A stretch of DNA of 64,000 bases from Nevskia sp. (GCA_021732745.1 JAKFUK010000004.1:1-64000); one strand, 5' to 3'; counted from the stretch's first letter, positions 17,611-26,553 are shown. The notes: generated by a model from the letters alone, not told the origin. A program made the numbers and translations.

Positions 17611-18468
17611 GTGGTCCGGCCAGCAGCGCTGGCTGCCTTGCTTCTGGGCGTTGCCGGCTACGTGCAGGCCGCAGCACCTGCGTCCGCCGTCACGGCTGAA
17701 TCGGTGTGTCGCGGCCTGTCGGAACGCCTGCGCAACTTCGACGCCCAGCCCTGCCGCGACGCCGAACTGATCGCCGCCAAGCCGGCCTCGGTCGGCAAGC
17801 GGCCGCTGCTGTATCGCGATTTCCCGGCGGCAGCGGCGATTGCAGTGCCGAAGCGGGTGCTGATCCTGGGCGGCATCCACGGCGACGAACTGTCATCGGT
17901 TTCGGTGGTGTTCCAGTGGATCGAACTGCTGAAATCCGGCCGCTACGACCGCTACGCCTGGCGCGTGCTGCCGCTGACCAATCCCGACGGCCTGTTTGCC
18001 AAGGCTTCGACCCGCGTCAACGCGCGCGGTGTGGACCTGAACCGCAATTTCCCGTCGCCGAAATGGTCGGCACAGGCGCTCGCCTATTGGAAAAAGAAGG
18101 CAAAGAGCGACAAGCGCCGTTATCCGGGGCCGGAAGCGGCTTCCGAACCGGAAACGCGCTGGATCGTCGAACAAATCGAACAGTTCCGCCCGGACGCCAT
18201 CGTCAGCGTCCACGCGCCCTACGGCGTGCTCGATTTCGACGGCCCGCAAGACCCGCCGAAGAAGCTCGGCTACCTGCGCCTGCAGCCGCTCGGCGTTTAT
18301 CCGGGCTCGCTCGGCGACTACGCCGGCCTGTCGCTGAAACTGCCGGTGATCACGCTGGAACTGCCGCAAGCCCAGACCTCGCCGTCGGCGTCGCAGTCCG
18401 GCCGCATCTGGTCCGACCTGCTCACCTGGCTCGACAAGACCATCGCCATGCCGCCGCCGGCACGGTGA
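17611..18468 (+). CDS. M14-family peptidase similar to murein peptide amidase MpaA
   Basis: A secreted zinc carboxypeptidase-like protein of about 285 residues: the signal peptide is around residues 3-20, the zinc motif GGIHGDE, then LPLTNPDGL and TRVNARGVDLNRNFP, a third zinc ligand in VSVHAPYG and the catalytic Glu in ITLELPQ. The NARGVDLNRNFP block is typical of MpaA, which cleaves gamma-D-Glu-diaminopimelate bonds in murein peptides. The start is uncertain: GTG at 17611 gives a good signal peptide, but ATT at 17602, overlapping the dsbA stop, lies closer to the AAGGAA motif. Confidence 0.78.
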   Translation: MVRPAALAALLLGVAGYVQAAAPASAVTAESVCRGLSERLRNFDAQPCRDAELIAAKPASVGKRPLLYRDFPAAAAIAVPKRVLILGGIHGDELSSVSVVFQWIELLKSGRYDRYAWRVLPLTNPDGLFAKASTRVNARGVDLNRNFPSPKWSAQALAYWKKKAKSDKRRYPGPEAASEPETRWIVEQIEQFRPDAIVSVHAPYGVLDFDGPQDPPKKLGYLRLQPLGVYPGSLGDYAGLSLKLPVITLELPQAQTSPSASQSGRIWSDLLTWLDKTIAMPPPAR

Positions 18469-18491
18469 TTGGGCGTGGGACCTAAGCGCGC

Positions 18492-18520
18492 TTGGCAATA
18501 CTATCGACCATCGTTAGTAT
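18492..18520 (+). promoter_or_regulatory. higBA promoter with overlapping operator
   Basis: TTGGCA (18492-18497) and TAGTAT (18515-18520) are 17 bp apart. The spacer and -10 form an inverted repeat, ATACTATCG and CGTTAGTAT (18498-18520, one mismatch), a likely HigA operator. The ATG of higB is 7 bases after the -10, so the message probably has no leader. Confidence 0.65.
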
Positions 18521-18526
18521 GTGCTC

Positions 18527-18808
18527 ATGGCGATTCTTTCATTCAAGTGCGGTGACACTGAGGCGCTCTTCAAGGGTGTGCGCGCCAAATGCTTCGTCAA
18601 CATCGAAAGCGTAGCCATGCGGAAGCTGGCCATGCTCAACCGCGCCACGATGAAGAATGATCTGCGGGTGCCGCCCGGCAATCATCTGGAGGCCTTGTCA
18701 GGCAACCGCAAAGGCCAGCACAGCATTCGCGTAAACGACCAATGGCGTATCTGCTTCATCTGGTCGGAGCAAGGACCAACCGATGTCGAGATCGTTGACT
18801 ACCATTGA
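18527..18808 (+). CDS. higB: HigB-type toxin (RelE/ParE superfamily)
   Basis: A 93-residue ribosome-dependent mRNA interferase of the HigB/GraT family. Recognisable parts are the N-terminal FKCGDTEALF, the RKLAMLNRATMKNDLRVPPG helix region, and the C-terminal core HSIRVNDQWRICFIW that carries the catalytic Arg/His set. ATG at 18527 is preferred over GTG at 18521. The toxin gene precedes its antitoxin, as usual for higBA. Confidence 0.88.
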   Translation: MAILSFKCGDTEALFKGVRAKCFVNIESVAMRKLAMLNRATMKNDLRVPPGNHLEALSGNRKGQHSIRVNDQWRICFIWSEQGPTDVEIVDYH

Positions 18809-18820
18809 ACGGAGCAGGTC

Positions 18821-19150
18821 ATGCGTGAAGTTCCTTATCCCCATCCCGGCGAGATTCTGCTTGAGGAGTTCCTCAAGCCCATGAATATCACCCAGTATCG
18901 CCTCGCCAAGGAAATCGGCGTATCGCAGCGCCGCGTGGGTGAAATCGTGTCCGGCGCTCGCGGGATCACCACGGATACCGGCTTGAGGTTATCCCGGTTC
19001 TTCGGGATGTCCGAGGGTTTCTGGGCAGGTTTGCAGCTTGATTACGAGGCTGCACAAGTGAAAGACCAGCTGGCTGCAGTGCTGGACAAGATCAAGCCCT
19101 GGTCAGGCAGCGCTCACGCGGCCGCCCCGGCCCAACCAGGCGCTGACTGA
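18821..19150 (+). CDS. higA: HigA-type antitoxin
   Basis: A 109-residue XRE-family protein that neutralises HigB and represses the operon. The N-terminal PHPGEILLEEFLKPMNIT and helix-turn-helix (about residues 23-60, including QRRVGEIVSGARGI) are typical of the HigA/VapI family. It starts 12 bp after higB. The last 20 residues are an Ala/Pro tail. Confidence 0.9.
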   Translation: MREVPYPHPGEILLEEFLKPMNITQYRLAKEIGVSQRRVGEIVSGARGITTDTGLRLSRFFGMSEGFWAGLQLDYEAAQVKDQLAAVLDKIKPWSGSAHAAAPAQPGAD

Positions 19151-19272
19151 CCGACCGCCTGAGCCGTCCCCTTTGCAGCGGCCGAAGCCTGGATGTTGTC
19201 GGCAAGGCTGCGGGCGGCGTAGATTCCAAGCCGCAGGCTTCACGGGAAGCCGCAAACCCGCGAGGAAACGCC

Positions 19273-19575
19273 ATGCGCGCCATTTCGATGCTTGTTGCAG
19301 GCTTGCCGATGCTGATCGCCGCCGCTGCGGTGTCCGCAGCCGAAGCGCCTGCCGTTACCCCGGCCGCCGAAACCCCGGTTGCGGAAGAAGCCGCGCTGCC
19401 GGCTGCCGGCTGCCTGGAGAACACCGGCTCCCGGATCAAGCGCAAGAAGGGTGAATGCAGTACCTCGCCGGGAAGAGTTCACCGCGCCGACGACCTGCGA
19501 TCGACTGGCGCGACATCCGCAGCAGACGCGCTGAGGACGGTGGATCCGGCGTTCGGCTCGTCGCCGGGACGGTGA
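19273..19575 (+). CDS. Small secreted protein resembling the start of a TonB-receptor plug
   Basis: A 100-residue protein with a signal peptide (residues 1-22) and an Ala/Glu/Pro spacer. The conserved part reads TGSRIKR, then VHRADDLRSTGATSAADALR and TVDPAF. TGSRIKR and 'DL..TGATS.ADALR' are the motifs that open the plug domain of many TonB-dependent receptors, but no barrel follows. Two Cys residues (about 47 and 62) could form a disulfide. GAGGAAA precedes the ATG. It ends 1 bp from convergent apaG. Function unknown. Confidence 0.65.
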   Translation: MRAISMLVAGLPMLIAAAAVSAAEAPAVTPAAETPVAEEAALPAAGCLENTGSRIKRKKGECSTSPGRVHRADDLRSTGATSAADALRTVDPAFGSSPGR

Positions 19576-19576
19576 T

Positions 19577-19960
19577 CTAGTTCAACACCCTCGGCACCGC
19601 CAACCTGAACGGCCCGATCACGGCGTCAAACTGCTCGCCGTCGTCGGTGACCATCTGGTAGCTGCCGTGCATGGTGCCGACTGGCGTGGCCAGCGGGCAG
19701 CCGCTGGTGTACTGGAACTGTTCGCCGGGCTCGAGCTTGGGCTGCACGCCGACCACGCCCGGGCCGCGCACTTCTTCGGTCTTGCCTTCGCCGTTGGTGA
19801 TGATCCAGTGCCGCGACAGCAGTTGCACGGTGTCGTCGCTTTCGTTGCGGATGGTCACCTGGTAGGCGAACAGGTAGTGCGAGCGGGCCGGCTCCGACTG
19901 TTCGGCGATGTAGCGCGGGGCCACCAGCACGCGCACGCCACGGGTCAGGGTGTCGTTCAC
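19577..19960 (-). CDS. apaG: ApaG (CorD) protein
   Basis: A 127-residue DUF525 protein with a fibronectin III-like fold. Conserved segments include FAYQVTIRN, LLSRHWIITNG, VRGPGVVGVQP and GSYQMV. Its role is unclear; it is linked to Co/Mg resistance and to ApaH neighbourhoods. The GTG start at 19960 overlaps the stop of the upstream sufT gene by 4 bp and gives the family length. Confidence 0.92.
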   Translation of the reverse strand: MNDTLTRGVRVLVAPRYIAEQSEPARSHYLFAYQVTIRNESDDTVQLLSRHWIITNGEGKTEEVRGPGVVGVQPKLEPGEQFQYTSGCPLATPVGTMHGSYQMVTDDGEQFDAVIGPFRLAVPRVLN

Positions 19961-20505
19961 AGGAAGCCTGCCTGGAGCTTGGCGGCGTCGGACATCATCG
20001 ACTGCGACCACGGCGGATCGAACGTCAGTTCGACTTCCGCTTCGCGCACGGTCGGCACCTGAAGCGCCTTGGTCTTGACGTCGCTGACCAGCACGTCGCC
20101 CATGCCGCAGCCGGGCGCGGTCAGGGTCATCACCACGAACAGCTTCCAGCCGTTGTCATCCGCCGGTTCGAGGCGGCTGTCGTAGATCAGGCCCAGTTCG
20201 ACGATGTTGATCGGGATTTCCGGGTCGTAGACGGTTTCCAGCTGCTTGCGGACGGCCAACGCGACTTCTTCCTCGCTGGCATCGGCTGCGATCACCACCT
20301 CGTCGGTCGGCTGGAAGCCGAGGGCGTCGGCGTCCTTGCCGTCGATGCGGAACAGATGGCCCTGCACCTCGACCGTGAAGCTGCCGCCCAGCGCCTGGGT
20401 GATCGTCGCGTCAGCGGCGGCGGGCAGCTCGACGCGGGTGCCGGCGGGGATCAGCACGCCGATCACGTCGCGGGTCAGGGAAACGGTCTGGTGGGTGTAC
20501 GACAT
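19957..20505 (-). CDS. sufT: Fe-S cluster assembly protein SufT (MIP18/DUF59 family)
   Basis: A 182-residue protein. The N-terminal 80 residues are the SufT-specific extension; the DUF59 domain follows (EEEVALAVRKQLETVYDPEIPINIVELGLIY) with the conserved TAPGCGMGD Cys motif. SufT proteins aid Fe-S maturation. It is translationally coupled to apaG (GTGA overlap). Confidence 0.88.
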   Translation of the reverse strand: MSYTHQTVSLTRDVIGVLIPAGTRVELPAAADATITQALGGSFTVEVQGHLFRIDGKDADALGFQPTDEVVIAADASEEEVALAVRKQLETVYDPEIPINIVELGLIYDSRLEPADDNGWKLFVVMTLTAPGCGMGDVLVSDVKTKALQVPTVREAEVELTFDPPWSQSMMSDAAKLQAGFL

Positions 20506-20659
20506 GAGGCAGTCTTTGCGTTCAGCGGCAGGTAACGCGCGAGTCTAGCGGCTGGCGAGGGCGCTGGATATTCGCGGCATGCGGCGGCGCTCCGGTTGTC
20601 GGGGCCGGGGATTGTCGGCAGGATGCCGGTCCGCCTCATGCAGAACGGATTTCCCGACC

Positions 20660-21397
20660 ATGAACAAGCTCCTCGTTTCCGCCTCCGCCGCGTTCTTGCT
20701 GGGTCTCGCCAGCATTGCAGCCGCGTCCGACCACGCGCCCGATCGCCGCTCGGTGACCGTCAGCGGCCGCGGTGAAGTGGCCGCCACGCCGGACCGCGCC
20801 CGCGTTTCGATGCAGGTCGAAACCACCAAGCTCGATCTGCGCGTGGCGCAGACCGAGGTCAGCCGCATCGTCAAGGACTACCTCGCGCAGCTGAAAGCGC
20901 TCGGCATCGCCGACGCCGACATCTCCACCGCCGGCCTGAGCATCCAGCCGGAGTACGACTACAGCGCCAAAGGCGGCCGCAAGTTCCTGGGCTATCACCT
21001 GACCCGCGGCATCGAAGTGGTGGTGCGCGATCTCGACAAGATCGGCGACGTGCTGCTGAAGGCGACCACCGCCGGCATCAACAACGTCTCCGATCCGCAG
21101 CTTGAATCCTCGAAAGCCGAGGCCTTGAGCCGCGATGCGTTGGCCAAGGCCGCCGAAGACGCCCGCGCCAAGGCCCGCGTGCTGGCCGATGCGCTGGGTG
21201 CCAAGCTCGGAGCCGTGCACACGCTGAACGCCAACGCCGAATACATCCCGGCGCCGCAGCTTCAGAAGGCGCGCTTCGCGGTCGCTGCGTCGGCTGACCT
21301 GGCCCAGGAATCCGGCAACGAAGCGCTGGGTTTCTCGGCCGGGCAGATTCGCTACAGCGCCACCGTCAATGCCGATTTCGACCTGATCGCGCCCTGA
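20660..21397 (+). CDS. SIMPL-domain (YggE/DUF541) periplasmic protein
   Basis: A 245-residue protein with a signal peptide (residues 1-22) and a DUF541/SIMPL domain: VTVSGRGEVAATPDRARVSM at the start, ISTAGLSIQPEYDY in the middle, and the KAR-ALADALGAKLG helix. E. coli YggE is linked to oxidative-stress protection; the molecular function is unknown. The start at 20660 gives the signal peptide. Confidence 0.88.
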   Translation: MNKLLVSASAAFLLGLASIAAASDHAPDRRSVTVSGRGEVAATPDRARVSMQVETTKLDLRVAQTEVSRIVKDYLAQLKALGIADADISTAGLSIQPEYDYSAKGGRKFLGYHLTRGIEVVVRDLDKIGDVLLKATTAGINNVSDPQLESSKAEALSRDALAKAAEDARAKARVLADALGAKLGAVHTLNANAEYIPAPQLQKARFAVAASADLAQESGNEALGFSAGQIRYSATVNADFDLIAP

Positions 21398-21420
21398 TTC
21401 GACTTGCCTTCAATAAGCAA

Positions 21421-21565
21421 TCTCACGCGGAGAACGCGGAGGAACGCAGAGAAAGACAAGGAAAAGCAGGTGCTTGGCTTTGCTTCCTTTCTTTTCCCTT
21501 TGCGCCTTTGCGTTTAACTTTTCGCCTTTGCTGTTCTCTGCGTACTTTGCGTTCTCCGCGTGAGA
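21421..21565. repeat. Dispersed inverted repeat, copy 1
   Basis: Perfect 17-bp terminal inverted repeats (21421-21437 and 21549-21565; outer bases TCTCACGC) flank a left half rich in GAGAACGCGGAG-like units and a pyrimidine-rich right half. It lies between the SIMPL gene and purE. Its translations give repetitive nonsense frames, and no gene is present. Confidence 0.8.
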
Positions 21566-21659
21566 TCGCTTTTCACCCTCCCCGAATGCGATTTCCGCCC
21601 GCCGGTGAAATAATCGCCGCCCTTTTCGCGAATCCCGCGCCATAACCGAAGCCGACGCC

Positions 21660-22172
21660 GTGTCCGATCCCGCACTGAAAACCGCGCCGCTGGTGGGCGT
21701 GATCATGGGTTCCCGCTCCGACTGGGAGACGATGGAACACGCGGCGCGGACGCTCGGCGAGCTGGGGATCCCGTACGAGACGCGGGTGGTTTCCGCCCAT
21801 CGCACACCGGATCTGCTGTTCGACTACGCCGCTTCCGCCGCCGATCGCGGGCTCAAGGTGATCATTGCCGGCGCTGGCGGTGCCGCGCACCTGCCCGGAA
21901 TGGCGGCCTCGAAAACGCGGCTGCCGGTGCTTGGCGTGCCGGTGCAGTCGCGGATGCTGTCGGGGGTCGATTCGCTGCTGTCGATCGTGCAGATGCCGGC
22001 CGGCATTCCGGTGGCCACTCTCGCGATCGGCACTGCCGGCGCCACCAACGCGGCGCTGCTGGCCTGCGCGATCCTCGGTGCATTCGATCCGGTCTACGCC
22101 GCGAAGCTCGACGCTTTCCGCGCCGCCCAGACGGCAAAAGTGCTGAACGACGGCGCGTTGCCGCTGCCCTGA
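21660..22172 (+). CDS. purE: N5-carboxyaminoimidazole ribonucleotide mutase
   Basis: PurE class I converts N5-CAIR to CAIR in purine synthesis. The 170-residue protein has the nucleotide-binding GSRSDWETM near the N-terminus, SAHRTPD with the catalytic His, and [11 protein letters not shown]. It starts with GTG and is followed after 8 bp by purK, its pathway partner. Confidence 0.95.
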   Translation: MSDPALKTAPLVGVIMGSRSDWETMEHAARTLGELGIPYETRVVSAHRTPDLLFDYAASAADRGLKVIIAGAGGAAHLPGMAASKTRLPVLGVPVQSRMLSGVDSLLSIVQMPAGIPVATLAIGTAGATNAALLACAILGAFDPVYAAKLDAFRAAQTAKVLNDGALPLP

Positions 22173-22180
22173 ACCCGACC

Positions 22181-23281
22181 ATGAAGACAGGCCTGAAGAT
22201 CGGCGTGCTCGGGGCCGGCCAGCTCGGTCGAATGCTGGCGCTGGCCGGTTATCCGCTGGATATCGACTTCGTGTTCCTCGATCCGGCCACCGAGGCTTGC
22301 GCAGCGCCGCTCGGCGAGCACATCCACGCCGACTACAGCGACGAAGCTGCACTCGCCGAATTCTGCTCGCGGGTGGACCTGGCGACCTTCGAGTTCGAGA
22401 ACGTGCCGAATGCGGCCGCCGAGTTCGTCGCCGCGCGTGTTCCGCTGCATCCCGGCCCGCGGGCGCTGACTGCCGGGCAGGATCGGCTATCGGAAAAAGC
22501 GCTATTCACCTCGCTCGGCATTCCGGTGCCCACCCATGCCGCCGTCGACAGCCGCGACGATCTCGATGCCGCAGTCGCCATCACCGGCCTGCCGGCCGTG
22601 CTCAAGACTCGGCGCATGGGCTACGACGGCAAGGGTCAGGCGGTGCTGCGTACGCCTGCCGATCTCGATGCGGCATGGCAGGCGATCGGCGGCCAGCCGC
22701 TGATCCTCGAAGCCTTCGTGCCCTTCGAGCGCGAAGTGTCCTGCCTGGCCGTGCGCTCGACGAGCGGCGAGATGGCGTTTTACCCGCTGGTCGAAAACGT
22801 CCACCGCGCCGGCATCCTGCGTACCGCCACACCGACGGTGAACGACCCGCTGCAAGCGATCGGCGAGCAGCACGCGCGCCGCGTCGCCGAGCATCTGGGC
22901 TATGTCGGCGTGCTCGCCTTCGAGTTCTTCGTCGCTGGCAAGCAATTGATTGCCAACGAGATTGCCCCGAGAGTCCACAACTCTGGCCACTGGACCATCG
23001 AAGCGGCCGAGACTTCGCAGTTCGAGAACCACCTGCGCGCCATCGCCGGCCTGCCGCTGGGTTCCACCGAGCTGCGTGGCGCTTGCGCGATGGTCAACTA
23101 CATCGGGCTGGCGCCGGACATCGAAGCGGCCAGCCGTCTGCCCGGCGTCCACACTCACCTGTACGGCAAGACCCCGAAGCCGCAACGCAAGATCGGCCAC
23201 GCGACGGTGACGGCAGCCAATGCCGCCGCCCTGCAATCACGCCTCGCGGCGCTGCTGGCGATTCTGCCGGACGGCGGTTGA
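22181..23281 (+). CDS. purK: N5-carboxyaminoimidazole ribonucleotide synthase
   Basis: PurK is an ATP-grasp enzyme that makes N5-CAIR from AIR, ATP and bicarbonate; PurE then rearranges it. The 366-residue protein has the N-terminal GVLGAGQLGRMLA, KTRRMGYDGKGQ in the ATP-binding region, and NEIAPRVHNSGHW with metal/ATP ligands. It forms an operon with purE. Confidence 0.95.
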   Translation: MKTGLKIGVLGAGQLGRMLALAGYPLDIDFVFLDPATEACAAPLGEHIHADYSDEAALAEFCSRVDLATFEFENVPNAAAEFVAARVPLHPGPRALTAGQDRLSEKALFTSLGIPVPTHAAVDSRDDLDAAVAITGLPAVLKTRRMGYDGKGQAVLRTPADLDAAWQAIGGQPLILEAFVPFEREVSCLAVRSTSGEMAFYPLVENVHRAGILRTATPTVNDPLQAIGEQHARRVAEHLGYVGVLAFEFFVAGKQLIANEIAPRVHNSGHWTIEAAETSQFENHLRAIAGLPLGSTELRGACAMVNYIGLAPDIEAASRLPGVHTHLYGKTPKPQRKIGHATVTAANAAALQSRLAALLAILPDGG

Positions 23282-23294
23282 GGAAAAAGCGGGG

Positions 23295-23404
23295 CTCACG
23301 CAGAGAACGCAAAGGACGCGGAGAACAGACCACAGCAAGCCCAAGTGCTCCTTGGCATGAACTGCTTTTGTTTTCTCTGCGTTCCTCCGCGTTCTCTGCG
23401 TGAG
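23295..23404. repeat. Dispersed inverted repeat, copy 2
   Basis: Perfect 16-bp terminal inverted repeats (CTCACGCAGAGAACGC at 23295-23310; its complement at 23389-23404). It fills the gap between the convergent purK and MetX-like genes. Confidence 0.8.
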
Positions 23405-23419
23405 ATCAGGCTTTCAGTT

Positions 23420-24472
23420 TCAGACCGGCGTCGCCAGCAGCTCGGCGAACGCGGCATCGACCTGCGGCACGAAGCCCGGATCGGCCCCGAACAGCGCCAG
23501 ATGGCCGTCGATCGAGTTGATCGGCCGGAACACGGCACCCGGGATCAGCATCGCTTCGCGCTCGCAGTCGATCGGTGGGAAGAACATGTCGGTGCTGATC
23601 GGCATGACATAAGTCTTGGCCTTGATCCGGCCGAGGGCGGCGGCCAGATCGCCACTGGTGTGGCGGCTGACGTCGCCGTTGCGCCACTTCCAGGCCATCG
23701 CCAGCAGCGCGTTCGGGTCCATGACGCCGAAAAAGCCGTTCATGAAGTTGGTGATGAAGTCGTCGAGCGACGAAAAACCGAGCGCGGCCATGCGGCCCTG
23801 GGCGTAGAACTCGGTGCTCCAGCCCATCACCGCCCAGAGCTTGCCGTGGCGGCGCAGACCGTCGCGGACGTCCATGTGCGACGCGTACCAGCCATTGTTC
23901 CAGCCCGGATCGGAGGTGATCGCCTCGGTCAGCGTATCGGCGTAGATCTGGTCGTGCAGGGTGTTTTTCGCGGTGCCCGCCAGCGGGGCGGCACGCTTGA
24001 CCATGTCCGGATAGCGCACGGCCCACTCGTAGGTCTGCTGGGCGCCCATCGAGCCGCCGGTGACCAGGGCCAGTTCGCTGATGCCGAATTTCTCGGTCAG
24101 CAATTGGTGCTGGGCACGCACGTCGTCGCCGATCCGCACTTTCGGGAAATTGGCCATGCCGCCCGGGAACGTCGTGTTGTGCGGCGATGAGGACAGGCCG
24201 TTGCCGATCTGGTTGACGATGACGATGAAGTACTTGGCCGGGTCCAGCGCCCGGCCGGGACCGGTGTAGACCTGCTCCATGATCTTCGAGGTGCCCGAAA
24301 ACCAGGTGGTGATCAGGATCGCGTTGTCCCGCGCTTCGTTGAGCGTGCCGAAGGTCGAATACGCGAGCTGGCAGCCGCGGATGGTGCCGCCGTCTTCGAG
24401 CGTGAAGTTGCCGAGGTCGTAGCTGTCGTACGGGCCGTGATTGGCCTGCGAGTAATACGGGTTGTCGATCAT
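23420..24472 (-). CDS. Alpha/beta-hydrolase of the homoserine O-acetyltransferase (MetX) fold
   Basis: A 350-residue protein with the layout of the MetX family: LAYSTFGTLNEARDNAIL, the nucleophile elbow GGSMGAQQTYEW, the acid in MPISTDMFFPP and the base in SIDGHLALFG. The motifs are looser than in true homoserine acetyltransferases and there are no methionine genes nearby, so it may be a hydrolase or an acyltransferase with another substrate. GGAGGAG lies 6 bases before the ATG. Confidence 0.8.
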   Translation of the reverse strand: MIDNPYYSQANHGPYDSYDLGNFTLEDGGTIRGCQLAYSTFGTLNEARDNAILITTWFSGTSKIMEQVYTGPGRALDPAKYFIVIVNQIGNGLSSSPHNTTFPGGMANFPKVRIGDDVRAQHQLLTEKFGISELALVTGGSMGAQQTYEWAVRYPDMVKRAAPLAGTAKNTLHDQIYADTLTEAITSDPGWNNGWYASHMDVRDGLRRHGKLWAVMGWSTEFYAQGRMAALGFSSLDDFITNFMNGFFGVMDPNALLAMAWKWRNGDVSRHTSGDLAAALGRIKAKTYVMPISTDMFFPPIDCEREAMLIPGAVFRPINSIDGHLALFGADPGFVPQVDAAFAELLATPV

Positions 24473-24605
24473 CGGCGTCTCCTCCAGTGCTTGCCTTGTT
24501 GTCTGTCGAGCCTAGCCGACTGCAACGACGCGTCGGGCATCATTTAGCCGCTTTAGGGTTTGCCCGTGCCTGACGCGGACGCTTTCGACCATCCATGCTC
24601 GTGCC

Positions 24606-25577
24606 GTGAAAAAGACCATCTTCATCACCGATTTCCCCTGGCCGGACCTCGATTTCGAGCGCCAGCATCTCGAAGGCGCGGGCCATCTCCTGGTGGCCGG
24701 GCGTTCCGCTGCGCTGCCGCGCGAAGAGATCGACGCGATTGCCGAGCGCGAGCGCCCTCAGGCGATCATGACCTGCTGGGCACAGGTGTCGGCGACCGCG
24801 ATCGGCCATTGCCGCGATCTGGCGATCGTCGCCCGTTACGGAGTGGGGCTCGACAACATCGCCCTTGATGCCGCATGGGCGGCGGGTGCGCGGGTCACCA
24901 ACGTGCCGGACTACTGCGTCGAGGAAGTCTCCGACCACGCGGTGGCGATGCTGCTGGCCTGGTCGCGCGGCATCGTCGCCTGGGACCGCGAGGTCAAGCG
25001 CGGCGTCTGGGACCCTTCGCTGGCGCGCTTGCGCCGTACCCGCGGGCTGACCGTGGGCCTGGTCGGCTACGGCCGTGCCGGCAAGCTGGTGGCGCGGAAG
25101 CTGTCCGGCTGGGGCCTGCGGGTGATCGCCTGCGGGCGCACGATGCCGACGGGCGCCGATGCCTCGCTCGTCGAATGGATGACGCTGGACGCGCTGCTGC
25201 CGCAAGCCGACGCCGTCATCGCCCTGCTGCCACTGTCACCGGCCACGGCGAGCCTGTTCGATGCCGCCCGTTTCGCGCAGATGAAGCGAGGCGCGCTGTT
25301 CATCAACGTCAGCCGCGGTGGCCTGGTCGACAACGCGGCGATTGTCGATGCGCTGGACTCTGGGCAGCTCGACGCGGCGGCGCTCGACGTTGTTGCCGGC
25401 GAACCAGACCCGCCAAAGACCGTCACCCAGCATCCACGCGTGATTGCCACGCCGCATATCGCGTTTTCCAGCCCGGATGCGATCCGGGAGCTGCGCGAGC
25501 GGACGGTTGATGAGGTGCTGCGGGCGTTGCGCGGGGAGGCGGCACGGGTGCTAGTGCGGCCAACTTCGGGATCTTGA
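24606..25577 (+). CDS. D-2-hydroxyacid dehydrogenase (NAD-dependent)
   Basis: A 323-residue Rossmann-fold dehydrogenase of the phosphoglycerate-dehydrogenase/CtBP group. The NAD motif is GLVGYGRAG, with the catalytic Arg in NVSRGGLVD, Glu in VAGEPDPP and His in ATPHIAF. The exact hydroxy-acid substrate is not evident. GTG start at 24606. Confidence 0.85.
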   Translation: MKKTIFITDFPWPDLDFERQHLEGAGHLLVAGRSAALPREEIDAIAERERPQAIMTCWAQVSATAIGHCRDLAIVARYGVGLDNIALDAAWAAGARVTNVPDYCVEEVSDHAVAMLLAWSRGIVAWDREVKRGVWDPSLARLRRTRGLTVGLVGYGRAGKLVARKLSGWGLRVIACGRTMPTGADASLVEWMTLDALLPQADAVIALLPLSPATASLFDAARFAQMKRGALFINVSRGGLVDNAAIVDALDSGQLDAAALDVVAGEPDPPKTVTQHPRVIATPHIAFSSPDAIRELRERTVDEVLRALRGEAARVLVRPTSGS

Positions 25578-25585
25578 AAAGCAGG

Positions 25586-25793
25586 TCTCACGCAGTCGAG
25601 CGGCATGCCGAGAGGGCGGAGACGCAGAGAAAAGCCAAAGTGAGAAAAGACGGAAAAGCGTTTCGCACAAAGCACACGAAGACCACAAAGGTAAAAGCCA
25701 AACTGGCTCTTCGAGCTTTTCTTCGTGTCCTTTGTGCCCTTCGTGCGAAATGCTGTTCGCCTCTCTCTGCGTCTCCGCGTTCTCGGCGTGAGA
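25586..25793. repeat. Dispersed inverted repeat, copy 3 (composite)
   Basis: The outer ends are TCTCACGC/GCGTGAGA with GGAGACGCAGAG-type units. Nested inside is a second inverted repeat starting TTTCGCACAAAGCACACGAAG (25661) and ending CTTCGTGCGAAA (25750). It separates the convergent dehydrogenase and ParA-like genes. Confidence 0.75.
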
Positions 25794-25806
25794 ATCGCTT
25801 CTAGCC

Positions 25807-26553
25807 TCAGCCGCGCCCGAGATAGCGCGCGTTCTCCGCCCACAGCGCCCGATAAGCCTCGGCTGCGAAGCTCGAAGGCTCGCTGACCTCCAGCGGCGCC
25901 CGCGTCTCGCCCATGCGTTCGACCGAGGCCGCGTACGGAATCACGGCGGCGCAGACATCCTTCATCGTCTTCGGTGGCTGTTCAATCAGGCCGCGATGCA
26001 GGCCGCGACGACGATCGGCCATCGACCAGAACGGCCGCAGGCGCGAACGCGGCAGTTCGTGAGCCTTGAAGTAGTCGATCAGGGTCATCAGCGCGCGCAA
26101 GGACAGGTGCGTCGGCACGGTCGGCACCAGAATCCGATCGGCGGCGGCGAAGATGTTGTCGGCGACATGCGACAGGCTCGGCGGGCAGTCGAGCACCACC
26201 AGGCTGTATTGCTCGGACAGCGGTTCGATCAGGGTCTTCAGGCGGTCGTGGCTGTTGTCGTCCTTGCGAAGCCAGACGTCGAGGTGGCGGGTTTCCAGAT
26301 CAGCCGGGATCAGGTGCAGATTGTCGTGCGGAGTTTCGATGATGCGTCGGCCGATCGGTGAAGAACCGCGCCAGACCGACTTGTCCGGCGATTTCGCGGC
26401 ATCGCCATGCAGGTACCAGGTCGCCGCGCCCTGCGGATCGAGGTCCCAGAGCACGGTGTGCAGGCCGCTTTGGGCGGCGAGATAGGCAAGGTTCACGGCG
26501 GCGGCGGTCTTGCCGACGCCGCCCTTCAGATTGTAGATCGCCAGCGTTTTCAT
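25807..26553 (-). CDS. ParA/MinD-type ATPase (orphan)
   Basis: A 248-residue deviant-Walker ATPase with NLKGGVGKTAAAVN (the signature Lys is present), switch I WDLDPQGA and LDCPPSLS. Such proteins position plasmids, chromosomes or protein clusters on the nucleoid. No parB-like gene adjoins it, and it is not the chromosomal parA next to parB, which would normally lie near gidA. The start at 26553 is chosen because the P-loop then lies at the usual N-terminal position. Confidence 0.85.
   Translation of the reverse strand: MKTLAIYNLKGGVGKTAAAVNLAYLAAQSGLHTVLWDLDPQGAATWYLHGDAAKSPDKSVWRGSSPIGRRIIETPHDNLHLIPADLETRHLDVWLRKDDNSHDRLKTLIEPLSEQYSLVVLDCPPSLSHVADNIFAAADRILVPTVPTHLSLRALMTLIDYFKAHELPRSRLRPFWSMADRRRGLHRGLIEQPPKTMKDVCAAVIPYAASVERMGETRAPLEVSEPSSFAAEAYRALWAENARYLGRG

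Noticed and set aside
25574..25804. Open frame within repeat copy 3
   Set aside because: It is a translation of the dispersed repeat, with low-complexity Arg/Lys/Ala content.
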